Positions 8,615 to 17,111 of a stretch of 64,000 bases of DNA are shown here, one piece after another. Source of the stretch: Candidatus Woesearchaeota archaeon CG10_big_fil_rev_8_21_14_0_10_45_16 (GTDB lineage: Archaea > Nanobdellota > Nanobdellia > Woesearchaeales > GW2011-AR9). The DNA lies in the NCBI GenBank assembly GCA_002762785.1, contig PCXY01000004.1, positions 124,001-188,000 of the forward strand, in the 5' to 3' direction. How positions within the stretch are numbered: position 1 is the stretch's first letter; every line of letters begins with the position of its first letter. The notes under the pieces were generated by a model that was given only the letters and a program-made list of their open reading frames with translations, was not told the DNA's origin and ran no database searches. Made by a program: the position numbers and the translations under genes.

Positions 8615-8627
8615 TATTTTGCCTCAT

Positions 8628-9851
8628 ATGGCCAAAGATGAAGCTAAGAAAGTTGTCTATTCCGGCACTATCAATGTCAACAACAACGGAGTAGAAGAGA
8701 TCGGACAACCAGATATCCATCAGGAGATGCGCCGTCTTGAAGACGAGAATAAAGTAATGCTGCATACACTCCGCCGCCTGGAAGAAGAGACAGTATTATT
8801 AAGAGAACTATTTAACAAGGCCAATGGGGAGCTGAGCAATATCAAGAAACCGGCTCTTCTGGTGGCTGATCTGATCTCAGTCGTTGAAGACAAGGCTGTC
8901 ATCAAGCTGCCGAACGGCAACAAGTTCTATTCTTTCATCTCTCCGGACATTTCCGGCCTGCAAAGCGGCGATTCGGTCTTGGTCGACCAGAAAGGACTGA
9001 ACGTGGTGCAGCGGATCAATGTCAATGCTCAGACTGAAGTTGAGAAGTTTGTCATCATCCAAAAGCCTAAAGAAAGCTGGAAAGAGATCGGTGGACTGAA
9101 GAAAGAGATCCAGGAAGTCAAAGAAGTTATCGAACTTCCATTGAAAAAGCCGGAACTGTTCAAGAAAGTCGGCATCCAGCCTCCAAAAGGTGTATTATTA
9201 TATGGTCCTCCTGGAACCGGGAAGACATTATTGGCAAAAGCGGTCGCTCACAGCACCAACGCTACGTTTATCGAAGTGGTCGGCTCCGAACTGGTTCAGA
9301 AATTTATCGGTGAAGGCGCTAAGTTGGTCAAAGATATCTTTGCTTTAGCAAGGAGCAAGGCTCCTTCCATCGTCTTTATCGATGAACTTGATGCTCTCGC
9401 TGCGACCAGGATGGACACCGGAACTTCTGGTGAGAGGGAAGTCAACCGCACGTTCATGCAATTATTGTCTGAAGTTGACGGCTTCAAAGCGTTGGATGAT
9501 GTCAAGATCATAGGAGCTACCAACAGGCTGGACATCCTTGATCCGGCTATCATCAGGCCTGGCCGCTTGGATAGGTTGATCGAAGTCTCTTTACCGGATG
9601 AGGAAGGCCGGGAAGAAGTTCTTAAAGTACATACCAGAAGCATGAATCTTCAGAAGGTCAATGTTAAAGAGATTGCAAAGAAGATGGAAAACTTCTCCGG
9701 CGCTGAGATCAGGGCAGCCTGCACCGAAGCTGGATTCTTTGCCATCAGAGACAACCGCGATCATGTTACAAAAGATGATTTTTTACAGGCGATAGAGAAG
9801 GTGCGTTTTGAAGATCTAGAAGATGAGGATCATCAAAAACTGTTCGGGTAA
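8628..9851 (+). CDS. pan: Proteasome-activating nucleotidase (PAN)
   Basis: 407 residues. An N-terminal coiled coil (about 32-72) leads to an OB-like domain and an AAA+ module: Walker A GPPGTGKT (193-200), pore loop KFIGEGA, Walker [11 protein letters not shown], sensor GATNR and arginine-finger region RPGRLDR. PAN unfolds proteins and feeds them to the 20S proteasome. The C-terminus ends in LFG, which fits the HbYX docking motif with Phe in place of Tyr. The ATG at 8628 is preferred over an in-frame TTG at 8619 because of the TATA spacing. Confidence 0.95.
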   Translation: MAKDEAKKVVYSGTINVNNNGVEEIGQPDIHQEMRRLEDENKVMLHTLRRLEEETVLLRELFNKANGELSNIKKPALLVADLISVVEDKAVIKLPNGNKFYSFISPDISGLQSGDSVLVDQKGLNVVQRINVNAQTEVEKFVIIQKPKESWKEIGGLKKEIQEVKEVIELPLKKPELFKKVGIQPPKGVLLYGPPGTGKTLLAKAVAHSTNATFIEVVGSELVQKFIGEGAKLVKDIFALARSKAPSIVFIDELDALAATRMDTGTSGEREVNRTFMQLLSEVDGFKALDDVKIIGATNRLDILDPAIIRPGRLDRLIEVSLPDEEGREEVLKVHTRSMNLQKVNVKEIAKKMENFSGAEIRAACTEAGFFAIRDNRDHVTKDDFLQAIEKVRFEDLEDEDHQKLFG

Positions 9852-9856
9852 GCTTG

Positions 9857-10591
9857 ATGGATTTTCTTGACAGCAGGGTTTCTGTATTAGACGCGTGGAA
9901 CAATGGACATTGCGGCGCTCCTGAAGTTCATGAAGCTCTTGGTTCTCTCGGATTCCGACCAGTCGTCGATTTTCTTCAGGGGAGCGATTGGCAGTTAGCG
10001 CCGACCGCTTCTTTAGGCGGCCCCGGCAGCTACCATATAGATGGTGGTTTCCGTCTCTATCGTGATATTTCTGACAGCAGCATTCTGGTAGCCGGTGAGA
10101 GAAGATGCCGTTTGTCTGAACTTGCGCCCTACCTGCAGCAGCTTTCTTTACAGGGAACGACCGCTTACCTTGTCGGGATCGAAAACGTAACTGATGACGA
10201 CGAGGTCTCGCAGATATATCATTTCAAAGGAAGACGTCTTCCCTCTGGTCCGATCGGTCCTATCTCTTTGCAGGCTGGTATCACTTTTTATTACACTATC
10301 ATAAAAGAAGACGGGCGTTTTGAAAGAGCTGGTTCTGTTCTTGAGGTAAAGATGAACCCTTTATCTTTATATCTTTCAGGTATTCCTGACTTAGATTTTG
10401 AGAACGTGGTTCCTTTCTTAGCTTCTATCCCTTCACAGGCTGGAAGGAGTTTTTCTATCGCGGATGGAAAGATAAAATCTTCTGAAGTAGCTGACGTGCT
10501 GGTTGATAATATCATTCGGTTGTATGAGATCGGAAAAATGGGTGACATACGGCTGGTAACAGCTAAAGAAAAGGTTTATGGGCGTTCTTAA
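9857..10591 (+). CDS. Hypothetical protein
   Basis: 244 residues from the ATG at 9857, five bases after the pan stop, so probably co-transcribed with pan. I do not recognise the family. The sequence is soluble-looking, with no signal peptide or membrane segment, and alternates beta-like stretches (GSYHIDGGFRLYRDI, ITFYYTIIKEDGRFE) with short helices. The position behind pan may mean a role in protein quality control, but nothing in the sequence demonstrates that. Confidence 0.75.
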   Translation: MDFLDSRVSVLDAWNNGHCGAPEVHEALGSLGFRPVVDFLQGSDWQLAPTASLGGPGSYHIDGGFRLYRDISDSSILVAGERRCRLSELAPYLQQLSLQGTTAYLVGIENVTDDDEVSQIYHFKGRRLPSGPIGPISLQAGITFYYTIIKEDGRFERAGSVLEVKMNPLSLYLSGIPDLDFENVVPFLASIPSQAGRSFSIADGKIKSSEVADVLVDNIIRLYEIGKMGDIRLVTAKEKVYGRS

Positions 10592-10742
10592 GTTACTTCC
10601 GTTCATCATCGGCCGAAGCCTCAGGTGGTGTTCACTCAGTCATCACGCTTTCCACAATCCCCCTTTAAGGAGCTTTTCTTTTAAAGCTTACCCCTGCGGC
10701 TGGCCTTTTGGGTCATTTCAGTTTGGCCGGAATATCAAGAAA

Positions 10743-10752
10743 ATTTATAAAT
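10743..10752 (+). promoter_or_regulatory. TATA box of the cold-shock gene
   Basis: ATTTATAAAT, 62-71 bases before the ATG at 10815. The predicted leader of about 40 bases carries GGAGG at 10805-10809. The preceding spacer from 10592 has no supported gene. Confidence 0.5.
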
Positions 10753-10814
10753 CAGGGAAGGATTTTCTCTTAAAAACCAGAAGTAACAGTATGTGATACT
10801 GTTTGGAGGAAAAA

Positions 10815-11180
10815 ATGGAAGGAACAGTGAAGTTTTTTAACAGGAAAAAAGGGTTCGGCTTTATAGCTGGAGATGATGGAAAAGAGTACTTTGTCCATTT
10901 CACAGGACTAGCTAAAGGCACTTTTTTAAGAGACAATGACCGTGTTTCGTTCGAAGGAGCGGAAGGAGATCGCGGCCTGAAGGCTCAAAATGTCACTCTT
11001 ACACAGAAAGCATCTGACCGATCAGATGTGCCGCAGGAGTCTCGTGGGAAGCACCATGAAGAATCCGCTGATGATACGGACGATGAAGGTTCTGAAGATG
11101 ACTTCGCTGAAGATTCTGAAGAGGATGAGGATTCTGCAGAAGACTCTGAAGAAGATCAGGAAGACGAGGATAAAAATTAA
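10815..11180 (+). CDS. Cold-shock domain protein with acidic tail
   Basis: 121 residues. Residues 1-65 form a cold-shock OB fold with RNP1 (KKGFGFI) and RNP2 (YFVHF); it starts MEGTVKFFN at the ATG behind GGAGGAAAA. The remaining half is a highly acidic Asp/Glu/Ser tail. Cold-shock proteins bind single-stranded RNA or DNA and loosen structure; the acidic tail, uncommon in bacterial CspA, could mediate protein contacts or tune RNA affinity. This family is mainly bacterial and patchy in archaea, so transfer is likely in its history. Confidence 0.9.
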   Translation: MEGTVKFFNRKKGFGFIAGDDGKEYFVHFTGLAKGTFLRDNDRVSFEGAEGDRGLKAQNVTLTQKASDRSDVPQESRGKHHEESADDTDDEGSEDDFAEDSEEDEDSAEDSEEDQEDEDKN

Positions 11181-11188
11181 TTTTTCTT

Positions 11189-12208
11189 TTATATTTTTTT
11201 CATATCAAAACAGACCCTGAATGTTCCAGGTGAGAACTGGCCGCATTTAACTTTTCTGACGATCCTGACCGGATACTTTAGTCTCTTACACATGCTGGCG
11301 ATAACCCTAGCGTGTTTATTGATGTTTGACTCTTCCAAAAACTGGTAGAGATGGATCATCCCTCCTTTCTTCACTTTAGGCAAAGCTACGCCCAAAAACT
11401 CTTCTCCAGTCTTAGGCAAAGGCATGACGATCCTATTGAACTGCTGTCTAAATTTTGGCACAACTTTCCTGGCATCTCCCAGATGGACCGTCACTTTCTC
11501 CTGAAGATTATTAAGATTAACATTATCGATGGCATACTTGTGGCCGAGCGGGTTCAGTTCTACCCCGTAAATATGTTTTGCTTCCGAGCCTCTAGCGATA
11601 ACCAATGGAAAAGGCGCCGCCCCCGAGAACATCACCAGGACATTCTCGCCTTTCTTGACCTGTCTGGAGATCCTTAACCGTTCGCCTCCAGACCTGGCAG
11701 AGAAATAGACTTTTTCCAGATGAAGCTTTATCCTGACGCCATTTTCAAGATGGGTGGTCTCTTTCGTCTTTTTCCCACACAGGATCTTTACCTTTCTGGT
11801 GCGATATTCGCCAGAATGCATCTTTTCTTTCTTGACGATGGTGGTAATATTCTTGTTGAGGGCCAGATACGCTTCAGCGATGTCTTTCTCTTTGTCTTTC
11901 AGCTCTTCTGGAATCTCCAGAATCATGATGTTTCCGACAATCTCCTGTGATTGCGGCAATAATGAAAATTGTTTCTTGCTCAGCTTGTCTTTAAGAATGT
12001 CTTCAATAGTCTCTTTCTTTTCTCTTTGTGGAAGGAGGAACTTGGTATTGATAACTTCGGCATTAGGGATCTTGGCTTTTTTTATGATCGGGAAATAGAT
12101 GAAGCCCATCTCTTTTAGCGGCAGGAAATGTGGATGGAAAAGATCTTTCTTCTGTAGGTATTCCTTGACTTTCTGGGCATTTTGCAAGGAGGTATAGGCC
12201 GTGAGCAT
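11189..12208 (-). CDS. trm5: tRNA (guanine37-N1)-methyltransferase Trm5 type
   Basis: 339 residues. It has an N-terminal D1-like region, the HSGEYRTRKVKILCG block, KVYFSARSGGERLRIS, a class I SAM-binding motif (MFSGAAPFPLVIAR, GVELNP) and the MPLPKTG catalytic-site segment corresponding to the NLPK motif of Trm5. Trm5 methylates G37 next to the anticodon to prevent frameshifting. SGAAP replaces the usual AGVGP. Wyosine-pathway paralogues (Taw2) are related, but the catalytic block favours Trm5. Confidence 0.88.
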   Translation of the reverse strand: MLTAYTSLQNAQKVKEYLQKKDLFHPHFLPLKEMGFIYFPIIKKAKIPNAEVINTKFLLPQREKKETIEDILKDKLSKKQFSLLPQSQEIVGNIMILEIPEELKDKEKDIAEAYLALNKNITTIVKKEKMHSGEYRTRKVKILCGKKTKETTHLENGVRIKLHLEKVYFSARSGGERLRISRQVKKGENVLVMFSGAAPFPLVIARGSEAKHIYGVELNPLGHKYAIDNVNLNNLQEKVTVHLGDARKVVPKFRQQFNRIVMPLPKTGEEFLGVALPKVKKGGMIHLYQFLEESNINKHARVIASMCKRLKYPVRIVRKVKCGQFSPGTFRVCFDMKKI

Positions 12209-12252
12209 GGATTTCAGGAAGAGAAGTTATTTTATAAAAGTATCGAGAAGGA

Positions 12253-12260
12253 TTTAAATA
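12253..12260 (+). promoter_or_regulatory. TATA box of the Zot/HerA-like ATPase gene
   Basis: TTTAAATA centred about 26 bases before the ATG at 12283, indicating a leaderless mRNA. Confidence 0.6.
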
Positions 12261-12282
12261 ACATTATCGTTTTTTTACTGCT

Positions 12283-13185
12283 ATGAAAAAGCGTACCAAG
12301 CAAAAGCTGGTCAGGGCTGCTGGAAAAAGTGTCCAGGGGCTGTTCAAGCTGATCTTTATCTATCCGTTCAAAGCCGCCTGGTTTGTCAGCAAGCATGGTT
12401 ATTATGCCGTGCGTGATTCTCGTATGAAGAACAAAAAAGAGCCGGTTGAAAGTTCAACTATCGTTAAAAATGTTAAAACTATCAAAAGGGGTGATGAACT
12501 TTCCCTTCCTGCTCCTCAGCCAGGCAAGATCAAGAACGAACCGCGACCGGCGGCATTAGAAGAGATCAAGCACAAGACCGGCAAGTTTGAGTCATTTCAG
12601 AAAAAACTATACCATAATAAGAGCACCATCGGTCTCATCTTGGGAGCAAGAGGTACAGGAAAAAGCGCGTTAGGGATGAGATTATTAGAAAACTTCAAGC
12701 TGCAGACTGACAAGAAAGTTTATGCGCTCGGTTTCAAAGCCAAAGCTTTGCCAGGTTGGATCACCGTCATCCATGACATCCATGATATCGAGAATAACTC
12801 CGTGATACTTATCGATGAAGGCGGCATCGAGTTCAGCAGCCGTAAGACGATGAGCGACGCCAACACTCTGCTTTCAGAAATACTGTTGATAGCCAGGCAT
12901 AAAGACCTGAGCGTCATCTTCATCGCCCAGAATTCAGCCAACCTGGAGATAAATGTCATCAGACAAGCTGATTATCTGTTACTTAAACCTTCTTCGTTAT
13001 TACAGAAAGACTTTGAACGGAAGAAGATCAAGGATATCTATGTGCAGGCGGAAGACGATTTTGAAGAATTGAAAGACAATATCGGCCTTACATACATCTA
13101 TGCCGACAATTACCGTGGTTTTGTCAATAATGGCCTGCCGGGATTCTGGAGCGAGGATGTGAGCAAGGGTTATGCTCATAAATAA
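12283..13185 (+). CDS. P-loop ATPase resembling Zot/FtsK-HerA morphogenesis ATPases
   Basis: 300 residues. A basic N-terminus and one hydrophobic segment (FKLIFIYPFKAAWFV, about 21-35) precede a RecA-like core: Walker A GARGTGKSAL (121-130), Walker B SVILIDEGG (173-181) and a downstream block LLIARHKDLSVIFIAQNSA that resembles the S.ARH...I..ITQ motif of Zot/pI and HerA-type ATPases. Those proteins drive DNA or phage/virion extrusion through membranes. No capsid, integrase or plasmid gene lies nearby, so it may be a domesticated viral gene or a cellular protein. The function is not determined. Confidence 0.65.
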   Translation: MKKRTKQKLVRAAGKSVQGLFKLIFIYPFKAAWFVSKHGYYAVRDSRMKNKKEPVESSTIVKNVKTIKRGDELSLPAPQPGKIKNEPRPAALEEIKHKTGKFESFQKKLYHNKSTIGLILGARGTGKSALGMRLLENFKLQTDKKVYALGFKAKALPGWITVIHDIHDIENNSVILIDEGGIEFSSRKTMSDANTLLSEILLIARHKDLSVIFIAQNSANLEINVIRQADYLLLKPSSLLQKDFERKKIKDIYVQAEDDFEELKDNIGLTYIYADNYRGFVNNGLPGFWSEDVSKGYAHK

Positions 13186-13319
13186 AGATTTATCCTATCA
13201 CTTTTTTTTCTCTAATTCTCTGAGTAAAATGTCTTTGGGTTCTTCCATTTTTCCTTGCCGTGAGTGATACTCTACATCTCCCCTATTCTTTTAATAATCT
13301 GAATGATATATACTATCTC

Positions 13320-15530
13320 TTACTCTAGTTTTCTTACTGTCCCTTTCTCAGCGTCAACTTCTACTAAATCGCCGTTTTTAAGAACTTTAGTTGCAACCTC
13401 TGTGCCGACGATACAAGGGATTCCTAACTCCCGGCTGACAATGGCCGCATGGGATAATATCCCTCCTTGGTCAGTAACGATGGCTGATGCTTTCTGCATC
13501 AATGGCACGAAATCAGGGCTGGTCATGGAAGTTACCAATATCTCTCCTGGCTGGAAGCCATCCCTTATGTTATGAACAATCTTCACCCGTCCCTGCGCTT
13601 TTCCCGCGGAAGCCATCTGTCCGCTGAGGATCCCTTCTTTCTGTGTACCCAGATTGGGCATGAAAGTGTCATACATCTTTCCTAGGATCCGGTTATAATC
13701 GCAGAACCATAATCCTTGGCTTCCTGAAGAGGCCGTCTCAAAGTAACCATCAAGATAGTTCTTTGAAAAAGTTGCATCTAACCTGTTGCGTAATACTGCT
13801 TTTTTCTCTTCTGCTACCTGAAGGTGATCTGTTATCATGATCAGATGCTCTTTCGCTTCCTGATTATCTTCACTGAGATACCAGTTCTCAAAATTGTACG
13901 AAAAAAATATGGGTTTTTGTTGATCATAGAAGCCCTGTGTCAGCTGGTAATGCCCGCCACGGATAATCTCTCCGAATATTCCTTGCCTGTTGATGACGAA
14001 AATGGTTGACCAAAGATAATCCTCGGCATGTGGGACAAAATCGGCTTTGTATTGTGATGGGTCGATGTTTTGTTCCCTAAACCAGTGCATGACATCTTTG
14101 ACGGTGTGACCGCGCATCCGTAATTTCGGCAGATCAGGGTAGGTAGGGATCAATCTTAAAGCGCAAAGGTCATCGCCTCTTTTGTCTAGAAATTCCTGAA
14201 AATGGGCTGACCTGTCCTTAAGATCTGTGGCCGAAAACTGGGTAGGTTCATCAAACGGCGTCCCTATCTCTTCTTTCAGGATCTTTAAGCGTTCTCGTTT
14301 TTCATTATCCTCCAAGCGCATCTCATTTGTCCTATGGTGATCTATCTTTTCGAACCATTCAGTAAAAGAGATTTGCGTCTGATATAATTTTGATTGGTCA
14401 ACCCTAATTTTCTTCCGGCAGATGTAATTGAGGAAAGTTTTGTTTTCCAATCTGGTCTCTGAAAATGATTCAACCTGAAATTTATCTTTAAGATATTCTC
14501 GAATCTCTGCATCTTCGTATAGTGAAAACCATCTCTTCGTCTGAGGATACCTTTGATCGTTTGAAACAAACCCTTCAGTTTTTCCTTCTTTCATAGCAAG
14601 GAAGAAAATTCCGTCATTATCAAGCAGAGAATGTACTCTTTCCAGCATCTTCGGCAGATTCTTTTTAGGGATGTGTAACAGAGAGGTGTAGGCAAGTACA
14701 GCATCAAATCTCTCTTGTAGGACAAAATTCTCAAAGTCCATGACTCTGGCTTGCAATCCTTTCTCTAGGCATGATTTGACCATCTCCTCAGAAAGATCGA
14801 TACATAGCACTTCATGCCCCTTGTTTTTAAGATACAACGCCTGATTCCCAGAACCGCTTCCAAGATCAAGGAGTTTTGCCCGAGCAGGCAATAGTCGAAG
14901 GAATTCCCGCATCTCCTCCTGGATCAATGGCACATAATCTTCAAATTTTTTTTCAAATTGTTGTTGATATCTGTCAAAAGATATTATTGTCTCCTTCTTA
15001 TAATCCCCAAAATACATCTCTTTCTTCACGAACGGTACCAGAGCCATGATAATTCCCGGCAGATACAATCCTTTCCTGTCTACCACGCCTTCTGTCAGAA
15101 AACCGATGAAACCGCCTTTCTGCTTCTCGTTCTGGACGTTGGTGAACCGAGTTGTAATGTTGCCCAGCTCTTCGCCTTTCATAAGTTCATCAACAATTCC
15201 GGCGGGCAGTGAATAATGCGGACATAAACCGAATCCTGCTTTTCCATCGTTGTCGATGATGCACATCACGCCGTTGGCAAACCAGATATTATGCAGCTGT
15301 TGGATGCCTCCCTCGATGCCGACGAAGAAATCAGCATCTGGATGAAGCTGTCTCAGATTCTCTGCTCTTTGTTTTGCTCCCCTGAAAGTCTCCTCGTTCT
15401 TCGGTTGGTCAGAGACGCCGGAAGGAACGTTGATGCCTTCTACAATGACATCTTTGAAAAAAAGTGAGAAAGCTTCCTCTACTGCTTTAACTTTTACTGG
15501 ATTGCCTGAACCTACCAAGACTTTCATCAT
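13320..15530 (-). CDS. Three-domain fusion: YjjX-type (d)ITP/XTPase, SAM methyltransferase, PEP-utilising swivel domain
   Basis: 736 residues, one uninterrupted frame. Residues 1-175 match YjjX/PRRC1-like non-canonical purine NTP phosphatases (VLVGSGNPVKVKAVEEAF, FVGIEGGIQ, GFIGFLTEGVVDR). Residues about 190-370 are a class I methyltransferase (AKLLDLGSGSGNQALYL, CIDLSEEMV). A 260-residue segment of uncertain fold follows, including IFGEIIRGGHYQLTQG, and the C-terminal 95 residues form the phosphohistidine swivel domain of PEP synthase/PPDK-like enzymes (TDQGGILSHAAIVSRELGIP, His694). It starts in ATGA overlap with the Nudix gene. The combination is unfamiliar to me; the substrate is unknown. 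Confidence 0.85.
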   Translation of the reverse strand: MMKVLVGSGNPVKVKAVEEAFSLFFKDVIVEGINVPSGVSDQPKNEETFRGAKQRAENLRQLHPDADFFVGIEGGIQQLHNIWFANGVMCIIDNDGKAGFGLCPHYSLPAGIVDELMKGEELGNITTRFTNVQNEKQKGGFIGFLTEGVVDRKGLYLPGIIMALVPFVKKEMYFGDYKKETIISFDRYQQQFEKKFEDYVPLIQEEMREFLRLLPARAKLLDLGSGSGNQALYLKNKGHEVLCIDLSEEMVKSCLEKGLQARVMDFENFVLQERFDAVLAYTSLLHIPKKNLPKMLERVHSLLDNDGIFFLAMKEGKTEGFVSNDQRYPQTKRWFSLYEDAEIREYLKDKFQVESFSETRLENKTFLNYICRKKIRVDQSKLYQTQISFTEWFEKIDHHRTNEMRLEDNEKRERLKILKEEIGTPFDEPTQFSATDLKDRSAHFQEFLDKRGDDLCALRLIPTYPDLPKLRMRGHTVKDVMHWFREQNIDPSQYKADFVPHAEDYLWSTIFVINRQGIFGEIIRGGHYQLTQGFYDQQKPIFFSYNFENWYLSEDNQEAKEHLIMITDHLQVAEEKKAVLRNRLDATFSKNYLDGYFETASSGSQGLWFCDYNRILGKMYDTFMPNLGTQKEGILSGQMASAGKAQGRVKIVHNIRDGFQPGEILVTSMTSPDFVPLMQKASAIVTDQGGILSHAAIVSRELGIPCIVGTEVATKVLKNGDLVEVDAEKGTVRKLE

Positions 15531-16075
15531 ATCACTTCCAAGTATCGAGCGGCTCTTAAGATTATCAGGGCGCTTAAAGCATCTTTTATGGTTCCGTCCA
15601 GCGCTTTCTTCACCGCTTCAGTCAATGGCATCTTGACGATCTTGATCTCTTCGTTTGCGTCTAACTGTTGTTCTCCTAAAGCCAGATCAAGAGCCAAATA
15701 AGGGTATACTTTATAGAACGAATGTGACGGCAACGGATCGATGACCCCCAGGTCGATAAATCTCTCGGCAGTTATCCCTAACTCTTCTTTTAACTCTCTT
15801 TTGGCCGTCTCTAGAGGCTCTTCACCTTCTTCGATGCCGCCAGCGATGACTTCCAGAAAAATCTCTCCCGCTCCGTACCTGAACTCTTCAGCGAGATAGA
15901 CATTATTATCATTATCCACTGGAATAACATGCGAACCGTTTCTGATGCTGATGTGGCTGTACTTTTTCTTCTCTCCAGCTATACCTATAACATCGTCTTC
16001 ATATACTTTCAGCCAGTTATTGCTATAAATATTCTTAGTCGCTTCAACGATCCATGGTCCGTGTCTCTTTTTCAT
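15527..16075 (-). CDS. Nudix hydrolase, ADP-ribose pyrophosphatase-like
   Basis: 182 residues. The complete Nudix box is present: GGIEEGEEPLETAKRELKEELGI, matching GX5EX7REUXEEXGU. The preceding EEFRYGAGEIFLEVIAGG segment is like that of ADP-ribose/NDP-sugar pyrophosphatases. It probably hydrolyses a nucleoside diphosphate derivative. Its start overlaps the fen stop by one base (TGATG) and its stop overlaps the start of the fusion gene, so the three are translated as a coupled unit. Confidence 0.9.
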   Translation of the reverse strand: MKKRHGPWIVEATKNIYSNNWLKVYEDDVIGIAGEKKKYSHISIRNGSHVIPVDNDNNVYLAEEFRYGAGEIFLEVIAGGIEEGEEPLETAKRELKEELGITAERFIDLGVIDPLPSHSFYKVYPYLALDLALGEQQLDANEEIKIVKMPLTEAVKKALDGTIKDALSALIILRAARYLEVI

Positions 16076-17109
16076 CAGAAAAAGCTCCCTAAACCTTTCT
16101 GTGTTCCTTTCTTCTGTACTTCCTGCAGTTTCTCCAGCTTGCTCCTGACCCTCTCTTCTGAGAAATCATGTTCTTTTACCAGTAAAGTAAACAATTTTTC
16201 TTCATCGATCTTTTTCCATTCCAATGAGTAATCGTCAGTCACCGGGATGTCTTTGATCGTATCATAGATCTTCTTCCAGGGGATATCATATTCTTCATCC
16301 CATTTGACTTCTTTGAAAAGAGCGTCAAAATCATCTTTATGCGCCTGCACCAGTTTCAATCCTTTCTTGGGGCCGATACCTTTGACGCCGCCGGGGTTAT
16401 AATCAGTTCCGACTAAGATGGCTAGGACAATCAGCTGTTCCCTGGTGATCTTAAGATTTTCAAGTACATCATCCAGCAGGATCAGTTCTGGTTTTACGGT
16501 TACAAATCCCAATTTTCCGGTCTTCTTCCTCTTGCCAGCGATGGAAAGGTTTCTGATGAGTCTTGGACAGCCGAAGATAAGATTATCATAATCCTGGGAG
16601 ACTGATGCAAAAGCATCGCCGGTGGTGACCATGTAGGCTGTCTGCGCTTCTCCTTCGGAAGGGGCCTGGACGATCGGCAATCCTAAAGTGGTGATGATCC
16701 TCTTGGCATCCTCGATCATGTCTTTGTTCAATACGGCTGTGCGGGAAGCTTGTCTTCTCATCTCTTCCAGGTCGCCTGCCTCCTCGGCTTCTTTTAACCG
16801 TAAGGTCGCTTCTTTTTTGACAGCTTTCCTTTTCTCCCAGGTTTTCTGCTTGATCTCCGGCGGCTTGCCGTCAAAGACGAAGACCAGTTTTAATCCTTCT
16901 TCCATCAATGAGGTAGTCCGGTTGAACAGCCCGATCAGATGGGAAGTGACCCTCCCTTTAGAATCTGTCAGCACCGACCCGTCAACTCCTCTGATCGTGG
17001 TCAGAAATTGATATAACAAATTGAGAGAATCGACAGCGAGAATTTTATCTTTCAGATCTTTTACCACCAGCTCTTCTTTTACCACCAACTCTTTAAATTG
17101 CAGTCCCAT
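16075..17109 (-). CDS. fen: Flap endonuclease 1
   Basis: 344 residues, the archaeal FEN1 length. Metal-binding acids are visible in AVDSLN, FVFDGKPP, APSEGEAQTAY, SVSQDYDNLIFG and VGTDYNPGGVKGIGPKKGL (helix-hairpin-helix). The last residues QKGLGSFF are a canonical PIP box for PCNA. FEN1 removes 5' flaps in Okazaki fragment maturation and base excision repair. It begins two bases after the stop of the winged-helix gene and leads into the Nudix gene. Confidence 0.96.
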   Translation of the reverse strand: MGLQFKELVVKEELVVKDLKDKILAVDSLNLLYQFLTTIRGVDGSVLTDSKGRVTSHLIGLFNRTTSLMEEGLKLVFVFDGKPPEIKQKTWEKRKAVKKEATLRLKEAEEAGDLEEMRRQASRTAVLNKDMIEDAKRIITTLGLPIVQAPSEGEAQTAYMVTTGDAFASVSQDYDNLIFGCPRLIRNLSIAGKRKKTGKLGFVTVKPELILLDDVLENLKITREQLIVLAILVGTDYNPGGVKGIGPKKGLKLVQAHKDDFDALFKEVKWDEEYDIPWKKIYDTIKDIPVTDDYSLEWKKIDEEKLFTLLVKEHDFSEERVRSKLEKLQEVQKKGTQKGLGSFF

Positions 17110-17111
17110 CT

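Larger units (their letters stand above)
8191..8627. other. Long AT-rich intergenic region between the H1-like gene and pan
   Basis: 437 bases, unusually long for this compact window. It holds divergent promoters at its two ends, long T runs on the plus strand between 8260 and 8360, and one possible 52-codon reading frame (8419-8577). No tRNA, CRISPR or repeat array is visible. Confidence 0.6.

Noticed and set aside
10578-10796. 72-codon plus-strand frame between the hypothetical gene and the cold-shock gene
   Set aside because: It overlaps the end of the previous gene and the cold-shock TATA box, lacks a ribosome-binding site and has no domain-like pattern.
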